Origin: Manis javanica
Lineage: Eukaryota > Chordata > Mammalia > Pholidota > Manidae
Length of the DNA: 64,000 bases
Direction: 5' to 3'
Assembly (NCBI RefSeq): GCF_040802235.1
Contig: NC_133169.1
Coordinates: forward strand, 40,617,034 to 40,681,033
The notes beneath the pieces are model-generated. The model did not search any database, was not told the DNA's origin, and saw only the letters and a program-made list of their open reading frames with translations. Position 1 is the first letter of the stretch. Each line of letters begins with the position of its first letter. The position numbers and the translations under genes are program-made. Positions 1-10,819 of the stretch are shown here, in pieces.

Positions 1-990
1 TTTAGTCCTCATTTGTTCTTCTTTTTCCAGTTTTGATAATTGTGTTGTTAGACTATACATTTGTGATTGTTCTTCCTTCTTTAAGTGTGCTTGGATTGCC
101 ATACGCTTTCCTCTTAAGACTGCTTTAACTGAGTCCCACAGCAGTTGGGGCTTTGTGTTGTTGTTGTCATTTGTTTCCATATAGTCCTTGATCTCTAATT
201 TAATTTGTTTGTTGATCCACTGATTATTTAGGATAGTGTTTTTAAGCCTCCATGTGTTTGTGATCCTTTTTGTTTTCTTTGTAGAATTTATTTCTGCTTT
301 TATAACTTTGTGTTCAGAAAAGTTGGTTGGTAAAATTTCAATCTTTTGGAATTTACTGAGGCTCTTTTTTGTGAGCTAGTATGTGGTCTATTCTGGAGAA
401 TGTTCCATGTGCATTGAGAAGAATGTGTATCCTATTTCTTTTGGATGTAGAGTTATATAGATGTCTATTAGGTCCATTTGTTCTAGAGTGTTGTTCAGTG
501 CCTCCGTGTCCTTACTTAATTTATGCCCAGTGGATCCATCCTTTTGGGTGAGTGGCGTGTTGAAGTCTCCTAAAATGAATGCATTGCAGTCTATTTCCTC
601 TTTTAGTTTTGTTAGTATTTGTTTCACTTATGCTGGTGCTCCTGTGTCAGGTGCGTATATATTTAGAATGGTTATATCCTATTGTTGGACTGGGCCCTTT
701 ATCATTATGTCCTTCTTTACCTCTTGATACTTTCTTAGTTTTGAAGTCTATTTTGTCTGATACTAGTACTGCAACCCCTGCTTTCTTCTCTCAGCTGTTT
801 GCCTGAAATATGTTTTTCCATCCCTTGACTTTTAGTCTGTGCATGTCTTTGGGTTTGAGGTAAGTTTCTTGTAAGCAGCATATAGATGGGTTTTGCTTTT
901 TTATCCATTCTGTTACTCTGTGTCTTTTGATTGGTGCATTCAGTCCATTTACATTTAGGTTGACTTTGATAGATCTGTACTTATTGCCAT
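1..990 (-). pseudogene. L1 ORF2 endonuclease region, broken and cut by the window edge
   Basis: The likely start ATG is at 990-988, in the context ATGGCAATAAGTACAG. About 12 codons later the frame hits a stop, apparently from loss of one A in a short A run. Endonuclease homology continues in shifted frames; the longest clean piece is 388-627 and includes the GDFNTPL motif of the L1 apurinic-type endonuclease and the DLIDIY segment. The sequence from 387 to 1 covers the end of the endonuclease and the linker toward reverse transcriptase. At least two frameshifts or stops make this copy inactive. Confidence 0.88.
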
Positions 991-1305
991 TGTAGGCTTT
1001 AGATTCATGGTTACCAAAGGTTCAAGGTTAGCTTCTTTAGTATATTACTGCCTAAATTAGCTCGCTTATTGAGCTGTTATATACAGTATCTGGAGATTCT
1101 TTTCTTCTCTCCCTTCTTATTCCTCTTCCTCCATTCTTTATATGTTGGTTGTTTTATTCTGTGCTCTTTCGTGTTTCCTTTAACTGCTTTTAGCAGGTAG
1201 TTGATTTTACTTTTTTGCCTTTAGTTAGTATTTGGTTGGTCTTCTTTCTTTGATGTGATTTTATTTTCTCTCGTGACATCTGTTTAGTCTTAGGAGTGCT
1301 TCCAT

Positions 1306-2163
1306 CTAGTATAGTCCCTCTAAAATACCCTGTTGAGGTGGTTTGTGGGAAGCAAATACCCTCAACTTTTGCTTTTCTGGGAATTGTTTAATCCTTCCTT
1401 CATATTTAAATAATAATTGTTCTGGATACTGTATCCTTGGTTCATGGCCCTTCTGTTTCATTGCATTAAATATATCATGCCATTCTCTTCTGGCCTGTAA
1501 AGTTTCTGTTGAGAAGTCTGATGATAGCCTGATAAGTTTTCCTTTATAGGTGACCTTTTTCTCTCTAGCTGCCTTTAAAAGCCTGTCCTTGTCCTTGATC
1601 TTTGCCATTTTAATTATTATGTGTCTTGGTGTTGTCCTCCTTGGGTCCTTTCTGTTGGGAGTTCTGTGTATTTCCATGGTCTGTTCGATTATTTCTTCCC
1701 CCAGTTTGGGGAAGTTTTCAGCAATTATTTCTTCAAAGAGACTTTCTATCCCTTTTTCTCTCTCTTCTTCTTCTGGTACCCCTATAATATGGATATTGTT
1801 CCTTTTGTAGTGGTCACACAGTTCTCTTAATATTGTTTCATTCCTGGAGATCCTTTTATCTCTCTCTGTGTCAGCTTCTATGTATTCCTGTCCTCTGGTT
1901 TCTATGCCATCAATGGCCTCTTGCATCTTATCCATTCTGCTTATAAATCCTTCCAGAGTTTGTTTCACTTCCGTAATCTCCTTCCTGGCATCTGTGATCT
2001 CCCTCCGGACTTCATCCCTTTGCTCTTGCATATTTCTCTGCATGTCCATCAGCATGTTCATGATTTTTATTTTGAATTCCTTTTCAGGAGGACTGGTTAG
2101 GTCTGTCTCCTTCTCAGGTGTTGTCTCTGTGATCTTTGTCTGCCTGTAGTTTTGCCTTTTCAT
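1306..2163 (-). CDS. L1 ORF1 protein (RNA-binding chaperone), intact frame
   Basis: The frame encodes 285 residues from the ATG at 2163-2161, which starts MKRQNYRQ; I prefer this start to the in-frame extension further upstream because it fits the L1 ORF1 N-terminus and directly follows the UTR. L1 ORF1p forms trimers that coat L1 RNA in cytoplasmic particles and is required in cis for retrotransposition. Visible parts are a charged N-terminal region, a heptad-rich coiled coil at about residues 35-110, an RNA-recognition domain from about residue 122 (NNIHIIGVPE, then EREKG), and a C-terminal domain with the typical ARREWHDIF motif. The length is somewhat below the human protein's 338 residues, mostly in the N-terminal part. 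No stop or frameshift is seen. The downstream ORF2 is broken, so the element is not autonomous. Confidence 0.85.
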   Translation of the reverse strand: MKRQNYRQTKITETTPEKETDLTSPPEKEFKIKIMNMLMDMQRNMQEQRDEVRREITDARKEITEVKQTLEGFISRMDKMQEAIDGIETRGQEYIEADTERDKRISRNETILRELCDHYKRNNIHIIGVPEEEEREKGIESLFEEIIAENFPKLGEEIIEQTMEIHRTPNRKDPRRTTPRHIIIKMAKIKDKDRLLKAAREKKVTYKGKLIRLSSDFSTETLQARREWHDIFNAMKQKGHEPRIQYPEQLLFKYEGRIKQFPEKQKLRVFASHKPPQQGILEGLY

Positions 2164-2961
2164 GGTGATAGAGATAGTTTGCAGAGCTGGGACGAGTGAC
2201 AGCTGGAACAACTTCCCTGCTTGTTGGTTTGTGGCCTTCCTCTCCTGGGAGAACAGCGACCTCTAATGGCTTGTGCTGGGCAGCTACACTCATAAAGGTC
2301 TTCTGATTCTTGCCCAGGTGCTATGGAGTTTATCTCTGCTGTTGCTGTGGGCATGGCCTGCCTGAGGCTGCTGCTCTGATATGGTGGAGCCGTGTTGGAG
2401 GGGGAACGGCTGGGAGGCATTTTATCTCCGTGAGGGGCCTCCATGCTCCCTGCTGACCAGGGGGGTTATAGTGCTTAGAGATCCCCAGATTCCCAGGAAA
2501 CTTCCATTGGGCTGTGAGGTCCCTGTGCCTTTAAGACTTCCATAAAGCACTCGCTTTTCTTTGTCCCGGGTGCAACATCTGCAGGGAGCTGCTCATAGGT
2601 CTTACTATCCTGTTTCCCTAGTTTCTAGCACCTCATGCATGCACTGTGTCTGCACTCTGGTGTGATTGCTGAGGTTGGGTATGTAGCAGTCCTGGGCTCC
2701 CTCTCCTTCCCACTCTGCCTCCTCTCTTCCCACTGGAAGCTGGTGTGTGGGGCACTTGGGTCTCGCCGGGCCAGGGCTTCTATCTTACCCCCTTCGTGAT
2801 GTGCTGGTTTCTCGCAGGTGTGGATGTGGTCTGGCTGTTGTCCTGTGTCTTCTGGTCTCTATTTTAGGAATACTGTTCTTTGTTGTATTTTGAAAAATAT
2901 ATATGGTTTTGGTAGGAGACTTCCGCTGCTCTACTCACACCACCATCTTGGCTCCGCCCCC
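2164..2961 (-). promoter_or_regulatory. L1-A 5' UTR with presumed internal promoter
   Basis: This is the GC-richer stretch between the canonical L1 start at 2961 and the ORF1 ATG at 2163. In L1 elements this region carries an internal RNA polymerase II promoter, and the GGAGCCAAGATGG segment contains the usual YY1-type core (CAAGATGG). That the copy still promotes transcription is inference. Confidence 0.6.
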
Positions 2962-3004
2962 TATTCATTTTATTTTTATACTTGATTTATATGTGAATCC
3001 CACA
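2962..3004 (-). repeat. LTR 5' fragment of the env-bearing ERV, copy 1
   Basis: The minus strand reads TGTGGGATTCACATATAAAT from 3004, matching the LTR start at 38043 in copy 2. A purine-rich tract (AAGGGAGAAA, 3005-3014) sits immediately upstream as a polypurine tract would, preceded by an ATT/AAT microsatellite (about 3016-3042). The LTR is interrupted after 43 bp by the L1-A 5' end. Confidence 0.75.
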
Positions 3005-3599
3005 TTTCTCCCTTATCATTATTATTATTATTTTTAATAAAATGCTGAAGTGGTAGGTAGATGCAAGATAAAGGCATAAAATTTAATTTAGTGCTATAAG
3101 AGGGCAAATGTAGATGATCAGGTGTGTGCCTATAGAATAAGTATTAATCCAGGCTAGACAAGGGCAACAAAACATCCACAGATGCAGAAGATTTCTGTCA
3201 AAACAGGGGGGTGAGGTTCTAAACCTCACCTCTGTTGATCCCCAATTTCTCACCTGATGGGCCCCCTGCGACTGTGCCTGTCTTAGGTTGTTCCTCTCTT
3301 GAGGAATCTTACCCATCTCTGGCTAACCAGTCATCTTTCAGGGCCACACAGTGAAATGTAAAGTTGGTAAGTGAGAGAGAAGCCATATTGTTTGAAAAGG
3401 TTAGCTTTTTACTTCTTTGCAGATTTATGCCCTGTGGCTTCTATTCTCAGCACTTGTCTCGAGGTATCTTTAGCACTTGGAGGAATTATGATACTAGGTA
3501 AATTCAATATGACTCACGAATTCTACCAAAGGGTTGTAATTAGGAAGGAAAAAGAAAAGCTATAGAAGTAGCAGATGGAAGAAAACATGGGAAGATTGA

Positions 3600-4181
3600 T
3601 TATTTCTTTGACATATCTTCTTGTAGAGTAACATAAGCATGTATAGGTTTTAACAAACTACTAATTAAATTGTGTACACACATTAACATAATAGGAATAT
3701 AGCTACATATCAAAAGCAGACCTACAATTACCAGCCATATCCAGTGAAACCAAGAAAACCAGTTAGGTACCCTAGGCATTTGTGAAAACTTAACAATGAT
3801 ATGATGGTTATTATATAACTGAATTTGAATAGTTTCAGAAAAATCAGACAAATTAAAACAACATATTCCTGGGAACTGTTAACATTCCATATGTTCTTTT
3901 AACAGTAGATAGTCTATAGTCACATGATTTTGGAGCACTGCAACTTGCACTTCTAATTCTTGGTTGAGTTCCGACAGTATAGATCCAGTCAAATTTGCTG
4001 TTTTACTGTATGCACAGGCAAGCTTAGATGTCTCCTTCTTCATTCCAATGGCAAGTCCAGAAACTAGTGGGATGAATACAGCTACAACTGCAACAGTGCC
4101 AGCATCTTTGTTGAAGTTTTTGATGATCACCTTCTGGAATGACTCTACCAGAGGATGTTGATGTTGGAAGTTCTTCTTCAT
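3600..4181 (-). pseudogene. env: ERV env transmembrane-subunit remnant, copy 1
   Basis: Two minus-strand frames (3879-4181 and 3600-3851), separated by a break between 3851 and 3879, cover most of a retroviral Env transmembrane subunit. Visible are a hydrophobic, alanine- and valine-rich fusion-peptide-like stretch, a heptad region, a CX6CC disulfide motif spanning the break, a Trp-rich membrane-proximal segment and a membrane anchor with a short tail. The CX6CC type is found in alpha- and gammaretroviral Env and excludes lenti- and most betaretroviral Env. No surface subunit is recognisable upstream. The gene is broken, and copy 2 at 36860-37440 is more degraded. Confidence 0.72.
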
Positions 4182-4475
4182 ATCGTATCTTAATTCATTT
4201 TCTGGGTAGCCAAATTAGGCTTTGATACTCTGTATAAACACAAACAAACCCTTTGCCCACACTTTGATATGACCTTTATACCATTGTGAAAAACCTAATG
4301 GAAGTCACCACACAGGAACTGCTTTTTTTATTTAAGAGAAAGGAATATTATCAGAAAAATGTACTTCCATAGCTGATCATCTGACACCCTTTAAAAGATC
4401 AAAATTAAGGATATGTAAAGCCTGAATTAATCATTGATTTGCAGTTAGTTTTATCCTATCAAGGAGTAATCCCCC

Positions 4476-5055
4476 TTTTTTTCTCTTCTTTTTTTTGTTA
4501 TCATTTATCTACAATTATGTGAAGAATATTATGTTTACTGGGCTCTCCCCTACACCAAGATCCCCACAAACCCCATTACAGTCACTGTCCATCAGCATAG
4601 CAAAATGTTGTAGAATCACTACTTGTCTTCTCTGTGTTGCACAGCCCTCCCCTTTCTCCCATTCCCCACATTATGCATGCTAATCATAATACCCCCTTTT
4701 TCCTCCCCACCTTATACCTCCCTACCCACCCATCCTCCCCAGTCCCTTTCCCTTTGGTACCTGGTAGTCCATTGTTGGGTTCTGTGATCCTGCTGCTGTT
4801 TTGTTCCTTCAGTTTTTCCTTTGTTCTTATACTCCACAGATGAGTGAAATCATTTGGCATTTGTCTTTCTCTGCTTGGATTATTTTACTGAGCATAATAA
4901 CCTCTAGTTCCATTCATCCTATTGCAAATGGTAGGATTTGTTTTATTTTTATGGCTGAATAATATTCCATTGTATATATGTACCACATCTTCTTTATTCA
5001 TTCATCTACTGAAGGACACTTAAGTTGCTTCCAAATCGTGGCTATTATAAATATT
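4476..5055 (-). mobile_element. L1 3' end (ORF2 C-terminus and 3' UTR) within chimera copy 1
   Basis: The minus strand matches the ORF2 tail and 3' UTR of the other L1s here (compare 24000-24600 and 35960-36540), including the GACAAGTAGTGATTCTACAA segment. The 5' truncation is near 5055, and the element ends in an A/G-rich tract at 4476-4498. Short open frames on the opposite strand (4495-4843) are shadows of this repeat. Confidence 0.88.
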
Positions 5056-5667
5056 TAATTACAGCTCTTGCTTTAAGATAGTTCCTTAGATGATATTTTT
5101 TCCTTTTTGCAACTAATAATCAAAGAAGGTATTGGACTGTATGTAAGAGATATAGTTGTTGATAGCTGTGTCCTTTACCTGATTCTGAGTTTTTCTCAAA
5201 GTTTTTCCATTTTGTTCCATGTACATGTATTGATAAATGTGATAATCAACTGAAACATATAGTAATTAATGCATTTAATTAATAAATTCATGTCTCTGGA
5301 TTCAGAGCTGTTACCGAAAGTAGAAGTTTAATGTATTTGCATAAAAGCTAAAATTTCTACAAAAATTTAATAACAAACATATATCTAAACTATATATTAA
5401 AATGTAAAAAACAAATATGCCATAATCCCTAGGGTGCAATGTGTTATGCCATAGATGATCTCTTAATATTTCTTAGTAAATTCTGCTGAAAGGAAAATGT
5501 ATCTATTCATGAACACTAGAAGATGAAGGGCAGGAAGGGAACTTACCTGAGATATTGGGAAGTGAGGCAGGAATTAATTTGAAAATTTTCTCCGCACTAT
5601 AAAAATAATGCTTATAATTACAGCTATTTAAAAATGATCTTCACATTTGCAAATTAGGAACAAGAGA
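5056..5667. other. Intergenic, AT-rich; nothing recognised
   Basis: About 600 bp between the chimera and the OR pseudogene. I see no coding frame, RNA gene or recognisable repeat. It would contain the OR gene's upstream region, but no promoter element is evident. Confidence 0.6.
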
Positions 5668-6592
5668 GTGTCATGGCAGAACGACCAGACTTCAGGGCGT
5701 GACTTCATACTCTCAGATCTGTTTCAAGGCACCTCGGCTCCCTGGACCTTCTTTGCCCTCACTGTGCTGGATCTCCTGGGTGCCCTGCTGGGCAGCACCA
5801 CAACGATAACCCTCATTAGGGCTGCCCCTCAGCTCCACAGTCCCATGTACTTCCTGTTCGGCTGGCTCTCCCTCATGGACCTCTTGTACATCTCTACGTT
5901 TGTCCCCAAAATGGCCCTGGACTTTCTCTTTGGGGACCATCACATCTCCTTCTTTAGGTGTAGCATTCAGATGTTCCTCTTCACGAGCCTTGTGGGGACC
6001 TAGTGCCTGCTGCTGGCCGTCATGGCTTATGACCGCTGTGGCTGTCTGCCACCCACTGCACTACCCCATCCTCATGCGCCCCAGGGTCTGCACACTCCTG
6101 GTGCTCACGTCCTGGCTGGGCGCACTGCTCAATGCCTCCATCCATGTTATCTATACTACGAATCTCCCTGACTGTGCCTCTAGGCAAATCCATCATTTCT
6201 TTTGTGAGATCCCACGCTTACTGAAACTGGTCTGTGCTGACACTTTCCAGTATGAAAAGGGTGTTTTTGTCAGTGGGGTGATTTTTCTCCTCCCTCCCAT
6301 CTCAGCCATTCTGGCCTCCTATGGACGCATACTGTTCATTGTGCTGGGCATGCAATCGAGCCTGGAGCTCACGAAAACCTTGGCTACTTGCTCTTCTCAC
6401 TTGACTGTGGTGTCTCTGTTCTACGGGGCTGCCATCTTCAAGTACTTTCTGCCCAAGTCCTACCACCCCCCTGAGCAGGATGAAGTGCTCTCCGTCTTCT
6501 ACACCATCCTCACACCCATGCTCAACCCCCTCATCTACAGCCTGCGGAACAAGGACATCGCCAGAGCCCTCAGAAGGCTTCTCAGGAAATGA
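5668..6592 (+). pseudogene. Olfactory receptor pseudogene, class II, OR2-like
   Basis: Olfactory receptors are intronless seven-helix GPCRs of about 310 residues, and this copy is near full length. Recognisable motifs in order are DFIL near the N-terminus, HSPMYFLFGWLSLMDLLY (helix 2), VMAYDR (end of helix 3), HHFFCEIP (loop 2), KTLATCSSHLTVV (helix 6) and PMLNPLIYSLRNKD (helix 7), ending at TGA near 6592. Lesions: the expected start codon reads GTG (5668-5670); an in-frame TAG at 6001-6003 replaces the Glu codon usual just before the CLLLA segment; and two bases are missing right after GACCGC (about 6034), so the DRY-type motif is lost and the rest is in another frame. The motif set resembles family 2 (OR2T/OR2M-like), but subfamily is uncertain. 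Confidence 0.93.
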
Positions 6593-7679
6593 GGGCTGTG
6601 CGGTGCTGTTGTTTGCAATGTGAATCCACTACAGAGTGAGCTTCTGCTTTGAAATGGAATTAACAGGTATGTATATAAACATATCCATGTGGATTTAACA
6701 GGTGACACCATGTATTTGAGAATTAGGGGAAAACATATAATACCTTCTGTAATGATACAACTTAACATCGTCGTTTTCTTATAGTTAATCATGTGAATGA
6801 TAACAAAAATGGAGATATTTTATTCATGTAATATATGTAATAATTTTTATTCTTATTATATTACATTTGTTCATTTTATAAAAAGTACACAGAATTTTTA
6901 AAGAGAAGAACATCATTTACCAATTTCCTTTATTAGAAGAATTTATATGTATATTCCCTAACTACCACTCTAACTGGTATAATAATAATAATTTTCAAGT
7001 ATATACTATTTTTTAAATATTTTTCCTATGAAAATTCTTTTTCTCATGATATGACATGGAATTATTGAAGTATTTATTGATACCCTATATGTTTTAGCAC
7101 AAATTAATTAAATAGCGTTCTTTTAAGATACTTTAAAATTTTGTTTAATCTGTCTTTCTCTTTGTTATGTGGCTCAGTACTTGTGATTTCCAAAATAAAA
7201 CATACATTTTAGTGAAAACATTTCGTTTCTATTGTATAGAATTTTCAAAATACCAATTACTCTTCATTAGAGTTGTTATCTTTAGCTGTTTCATATTTAC
7301 TTCTGAAATTGCCTGAATTTATGGCTTATTCATTACTTCTAATTTTTAATAACTTTTGCTTTGTATTTTTCTGTTACTTTTGTATGTAAAATAAATTTGT
7401 CACTAATCATAGCTCTTGTCACAATATGGCGATTCCATATCATCATTTCCCCTGCAAAGTCTTAGATAAGAATACTGAAGTTACATTTTTACTGACATAA
7501 TTTACAGAAGATACTGTACTCTTTCAGGTGAGTAAAAAAAATTTCAATATTTGTATGTATTGTAAAATGATCCAAACATGAGCCTAGTAAATACCCATCA
7601 TATGCAATTTATCTTTATAAACCTAATTTTCAGAACTGTCTTCACTGCACACTATGTATATTTGTATATTATTTTTTCC
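6593..7679. other. AT-rich intergenic DNA
   Basis: Very AT-rich sequence downstream of the OR pseudogene. No frame, RNA gene or repeat family is clear to me. Confidence 0.6.
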
Positions 7680-8640
7680 ATTTTCTATTGTCTTAAGACA
7701 CTTTAATTTCCCTTTTATTCTCTTCTTTGACCTGTTGGTTATTTAGTAACATATTGCTTAATTTCCACAGATTTGAAAATTCCAGTTTTCCTCCTAGGAT
7801 TGATTTTTATTTTCTTACCACTGTTTGGGAAAAATAGCTGACATGACCTCAGTCTTCTCAAAGTGATTAAGACATTTCTGCAAAGGACAGCCCATTAGGT
7901 GTGCGCTTGTTCTGGCCAGATGATGTAGCCCTTGTTTCAAGGGGGGCATTGTTGCCCCAACTGTTATTGTATTGTGCCCATTTCTCCCTTAAATTTGGTT
8001 ACAATTTCCTTTATATATTTAAGCATTCTAATTGTAGGTACATATATATTTTAAATTGTTTAATCCTCTTGATTAGCTGACTCATATCAGTATGTAATGA
8101 TCTTATTTTTCTCTTATAACAGATTCTCTTTAAGTCCCTTTGGTCTGATCGTACATATAGCTGTCCCTGTTCTTTCTCTGGATAACGCTTGGGTGGAGTA
8201 GCTTTTTCCAACCGTACGTGTTTAGCTGATATGTTGCCTAAAGTCATCTCTTGTACCTTACATATACTTTCTTAAATCACCCATAAACTGTATGAAGAAT
8301 CTTCTAGAGTTTAATACATTTTGATTAGAGAATTCAAAGCATTTAGTGTTAAAGTAATTATTGATCTGTAAAGATTTACTATGGACATTTTGATAATGGT
8401 TTTATGTTTATAATGTCTGTGTTCCTTTCTTCTTTACGGTCTTCTTTTGTGATTTGTTCACTTTTGGAGAGTTATGCTTTGATTTATTTGTCTTTGTGTG
8501 TCTACTATAGCCTCTGGCTTTGTTGCTACCATGAGGCTTATGAATAATCTTATAACAGCCTGTTGACAGTCCATATGGCTCTGTTATTTTAAATTAATGA
8601 CAATGATGGGAAATGGCAAGTTGTTACCTGCCCCACCCTA
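7680..8640 (-). mobile_element. Old, degenerate L1 fragment (ORF2 5' portion)
   Basis: Plus-strand phrases such as gacctgttggttatttagtaac, gtaatgatcttatttttctc and aaagtaattattgatctgta match the antisense of the endonuclease region of ancient mammalian L1s. Coding capacity is gone. Boundaries are approximate. Confidence 0.65.
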
Positions 8641-10288
8641 TCAATTCCCACCAGTATTACGTATAATTTAAATTTCTGTGGAGTTAAAGAAGATATATTT
8701 ATCATTCTCTTCAGTCATTATTAATAATGGCAGAGTTCTTAGTCCTTTTTCTTAGTCCTTAGTATCTGGGAAGTAATCAGTGAGGTTTTTCTCCCGCCTC
8801 TGATTCTATAAGGTAATCCTGTGGTGAGCATCACCAACTTAAAATGCTGTAAAATTGCCTCCATAAAGCTGAAGAACTTAATTTTAGGCCATTATGTACT
8901 ACATTTAGGCCATGTACACTATGTATTATATGTTATAAATATAAATATTTCACCCAATAAATGATAAAAGTGTGCAAAAATAAACATCTAATATACACCT
9001 TGAATTACTTTCCCCTTAAAGAAATTCCTCAGACCTCTTTCCCTCCATTATCCAAAGAAACTTCCTTGATTTAGATGTAATGCCAAATAAGAGGTACAAT
9101 AGAAATTAGTGTAAAAGAAATGTATTGAGGGCTGACAGCTTTCTTGATTTTAAATTTACCAATAGATTGAAACAAATTATAGTTTCCAATCAGAGAGAGT
9201 GTATTCATAATGTAGCTCCAGTGCATTAGGAAATGGCTTGTACCTTCAATGTGAATTAAGCAACTTATATTAGCATCCACTTTAAATGTGTTGTAAACCA
9301 AAACCAGAACCTTTAGCAGAGAGGCAAGAATCAATATTACTGCTTTTATTCACCACGATAGATTTGAGAACTACTTTACCTACTACTCGGCCTCACAAAC
9401 TGAAAATTACAAGTTTCCATCTAGCAACTTAAGCAATAAGTAAATAAATATATATTTACTTCTATCATAATACAGTTTATACCAATTATTACCACTATCC
9501 ACTCATATTTTTGTAATGTTGACCTCGTTTTTCCTTGAATTGTGAATTCTGTTTTTATTAAGTGTCTGTGTTATACAGATTATGTAAGATATTAGGTAAA
9601 TCATTTAAGAAGATGTACACAAATCTTGAACTGGAAGCCACAGATACAGAGAATTTACCTTCTTATTATTATCAGGCAATAATAAAATAAAATTTCAAAA
9701 ATGGAAATGTTCATAATAAATAGTACTCTATTAGATCCAAATGACTTGCATAATGTTTTATTTTAATACAATTGAATAAAATTATCAACATATATTTTCA
9801 ATTTTGAAATAATTGATTTACTTTACTATTTTTATAACTTCAAAAATATTACTGGATATGATCATGTGTTAAGCATATTAAAAATGTCTGAGGATAAAAC
9901 ACAGAGGAAATGATCATGTTTGCTACATCAATGATGAGCAAAGTGATCCTCCAGGGTTATGACTTCTCAGAAACTATACTGGACTCCCAAAGCCTGGTCC
10001 TACCTCACTGCATCAGGAGTGGCTTCAACTCCTTTGTCCTTGTAACCTCAAGATAATTCAGTATCGATATATGCAGCTGACTCTGTGTACATGCCCAAAT
10101 TCAGCAGTGAGAACAAATACATTCAAAAAAGATGTTCTGTGAGAAATACAGACCAGGATTAGTAAGCAAGGAAGGAACCACAAAGTTGAGCTATCGCGGT
10201 CCCTTCAAGGAAATGAAAGGAATCCTTCCAGTGAACCAACCAGGTGAGTGGTAAGGTCCAGAGGAAGCATAAATACTTAAGAATTCTG
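8641..10288. other. Intergenic DNA left of provirus 1
   Basis: AT-rich sequence with only short, unsupported frames (for example 9071-9334, minus). No gene or repeat was recognised. It ends at the 4-bp target duplicate of the provirus. Confidence 0.55.
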
Positions 10289-10292
10289 CCAC
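10289..10292. repeat. 4-bp target site duplication CCAC, left copy
   Basis: CCAC lies directly outside the left LTR and again at 16136-16139 outside the right LTR. A 4-bp duplication is typical of gammaretroviral integrase. Confidence 0.88.
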
Positions 10293-10784
10293 TGTTGGAT
10301 TCCCCTGAGGAAGGCGCCGCCCCAAATCACTCACCAAAGACGTTTCTTGATGCAACAAGCAAGAGGAATTTATTCGGAAGCCAACTAGTTGGGGTCCAAG
10401 TCAGCCTGTCGCAGCAGGTCTCAACGAGGACCCCGAGCACACTAAGGCAGAAGGTTTTATAGCATTTTCAAAAGGGGTAGAATTTTCCATAATCACAATG
10501 CAGGGTTTTTTCTATAGGCTCATAAATCTTTTGCTGGCGCCACATCCTGGGGTCTGGTTAGATGAGATCACCTACGGAATGTCTAGGGTGGTTCTAGTAA
10601 GATAAGCTAGGCGTGTATGATTAACTGATTTACGGTTAGCTAACTAAAGGTCACTACAATTGACACAGGCTAACTAACTTGTTTTTCAAGATTCTAATGA
10701 TTTTCCTTCTTTTGGGTTAGGGGGTGGTATTTAGGCCTTAAGATGGCTGTACTTATGCTAACTTTTGATTCTTCAGATCCTACA
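10293..10784 (-). repeat. Provirus 1, 3' LTR (492 bp)
   Basis: On the minus strand it runs from TGTAGGATCTG to GGGGAATCCAACA, the standard TG...CA ends. It carries a TATAAAA box (10455-10461) and downstream an AATAAA polyadenylation signal. It differs from the right LTR only at 10500 (g here, a at the matching position) and 10633 (c here, t there) by my alignment. Confidence 0.96.
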
Positions 10785-10803
10785 TTTCCCCACTTCTCTT
10801 TTT
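10785..10803 (-). promoter_or_regulatory. Polypurine tract of provirus 1
   Basis: The minus strand reads AAAAAGAGAAGTGGGGAAA immediately before the 3' LTR. This is the expected position and composition for the plus-strand DNA primer in reverse transcription. Confidence 0.88.
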
Positions 10804-10819
10804 GGGGCATTCCAATCAT

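Larger units (their letters stand above)
1..2961 (-). mobile_element. LINE-1 element A, 5' half (runs off the left edge)
   Basis: The element reads leftward. Its first bases on the minus strand, five G followed by CGGAGCCAAGATGG (from 2961), match the canonical start of mammalian L1 5' untranslated regions, so the 5' end looks complete. In order it has a 5' UTR of about 800 bp (2164-2961), an intact ORF1 (1306-2163), a spacer, and the endonuclease part of ORF2 (1 to about 990), where the window ends. It begins exactly inside the first 43 bp of a retroviral LTR (2962-3004), so it inserted into an older chimeric element. The 3' end and target duplication lie outside the window and cannot be checked. 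Confidence 0.93.
2962..5055 (-). mobile_element. Chimeric L1-3'end/ERV element, copy 1
   Basis: Reading leftward, a 5'-truncated L1 3' end (about 5055 to 4476) is followed by an A/G-rich tract and then directly by a retroviral segment (4475 to 2962) containing env transmembrane remnants, a polypurine tract and the first 43 bp of an LTR. The junction motif GGGGGATTACTCCTTG at 4475-4460 is the same junction as in copy 2 (33085-38376). The L1 part starts at a different place in each copy, which argues for separate insertions of one master chimera rather than a simple segmental duplication. L1-A cuts off the 3' end. Confidence 0.75.

Noticed and set aside
1343-2149. Plus-strand frames opposite the L1-A ORF1
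   Set aside because: Antisense shadows of an intact ORF1; no independent support.
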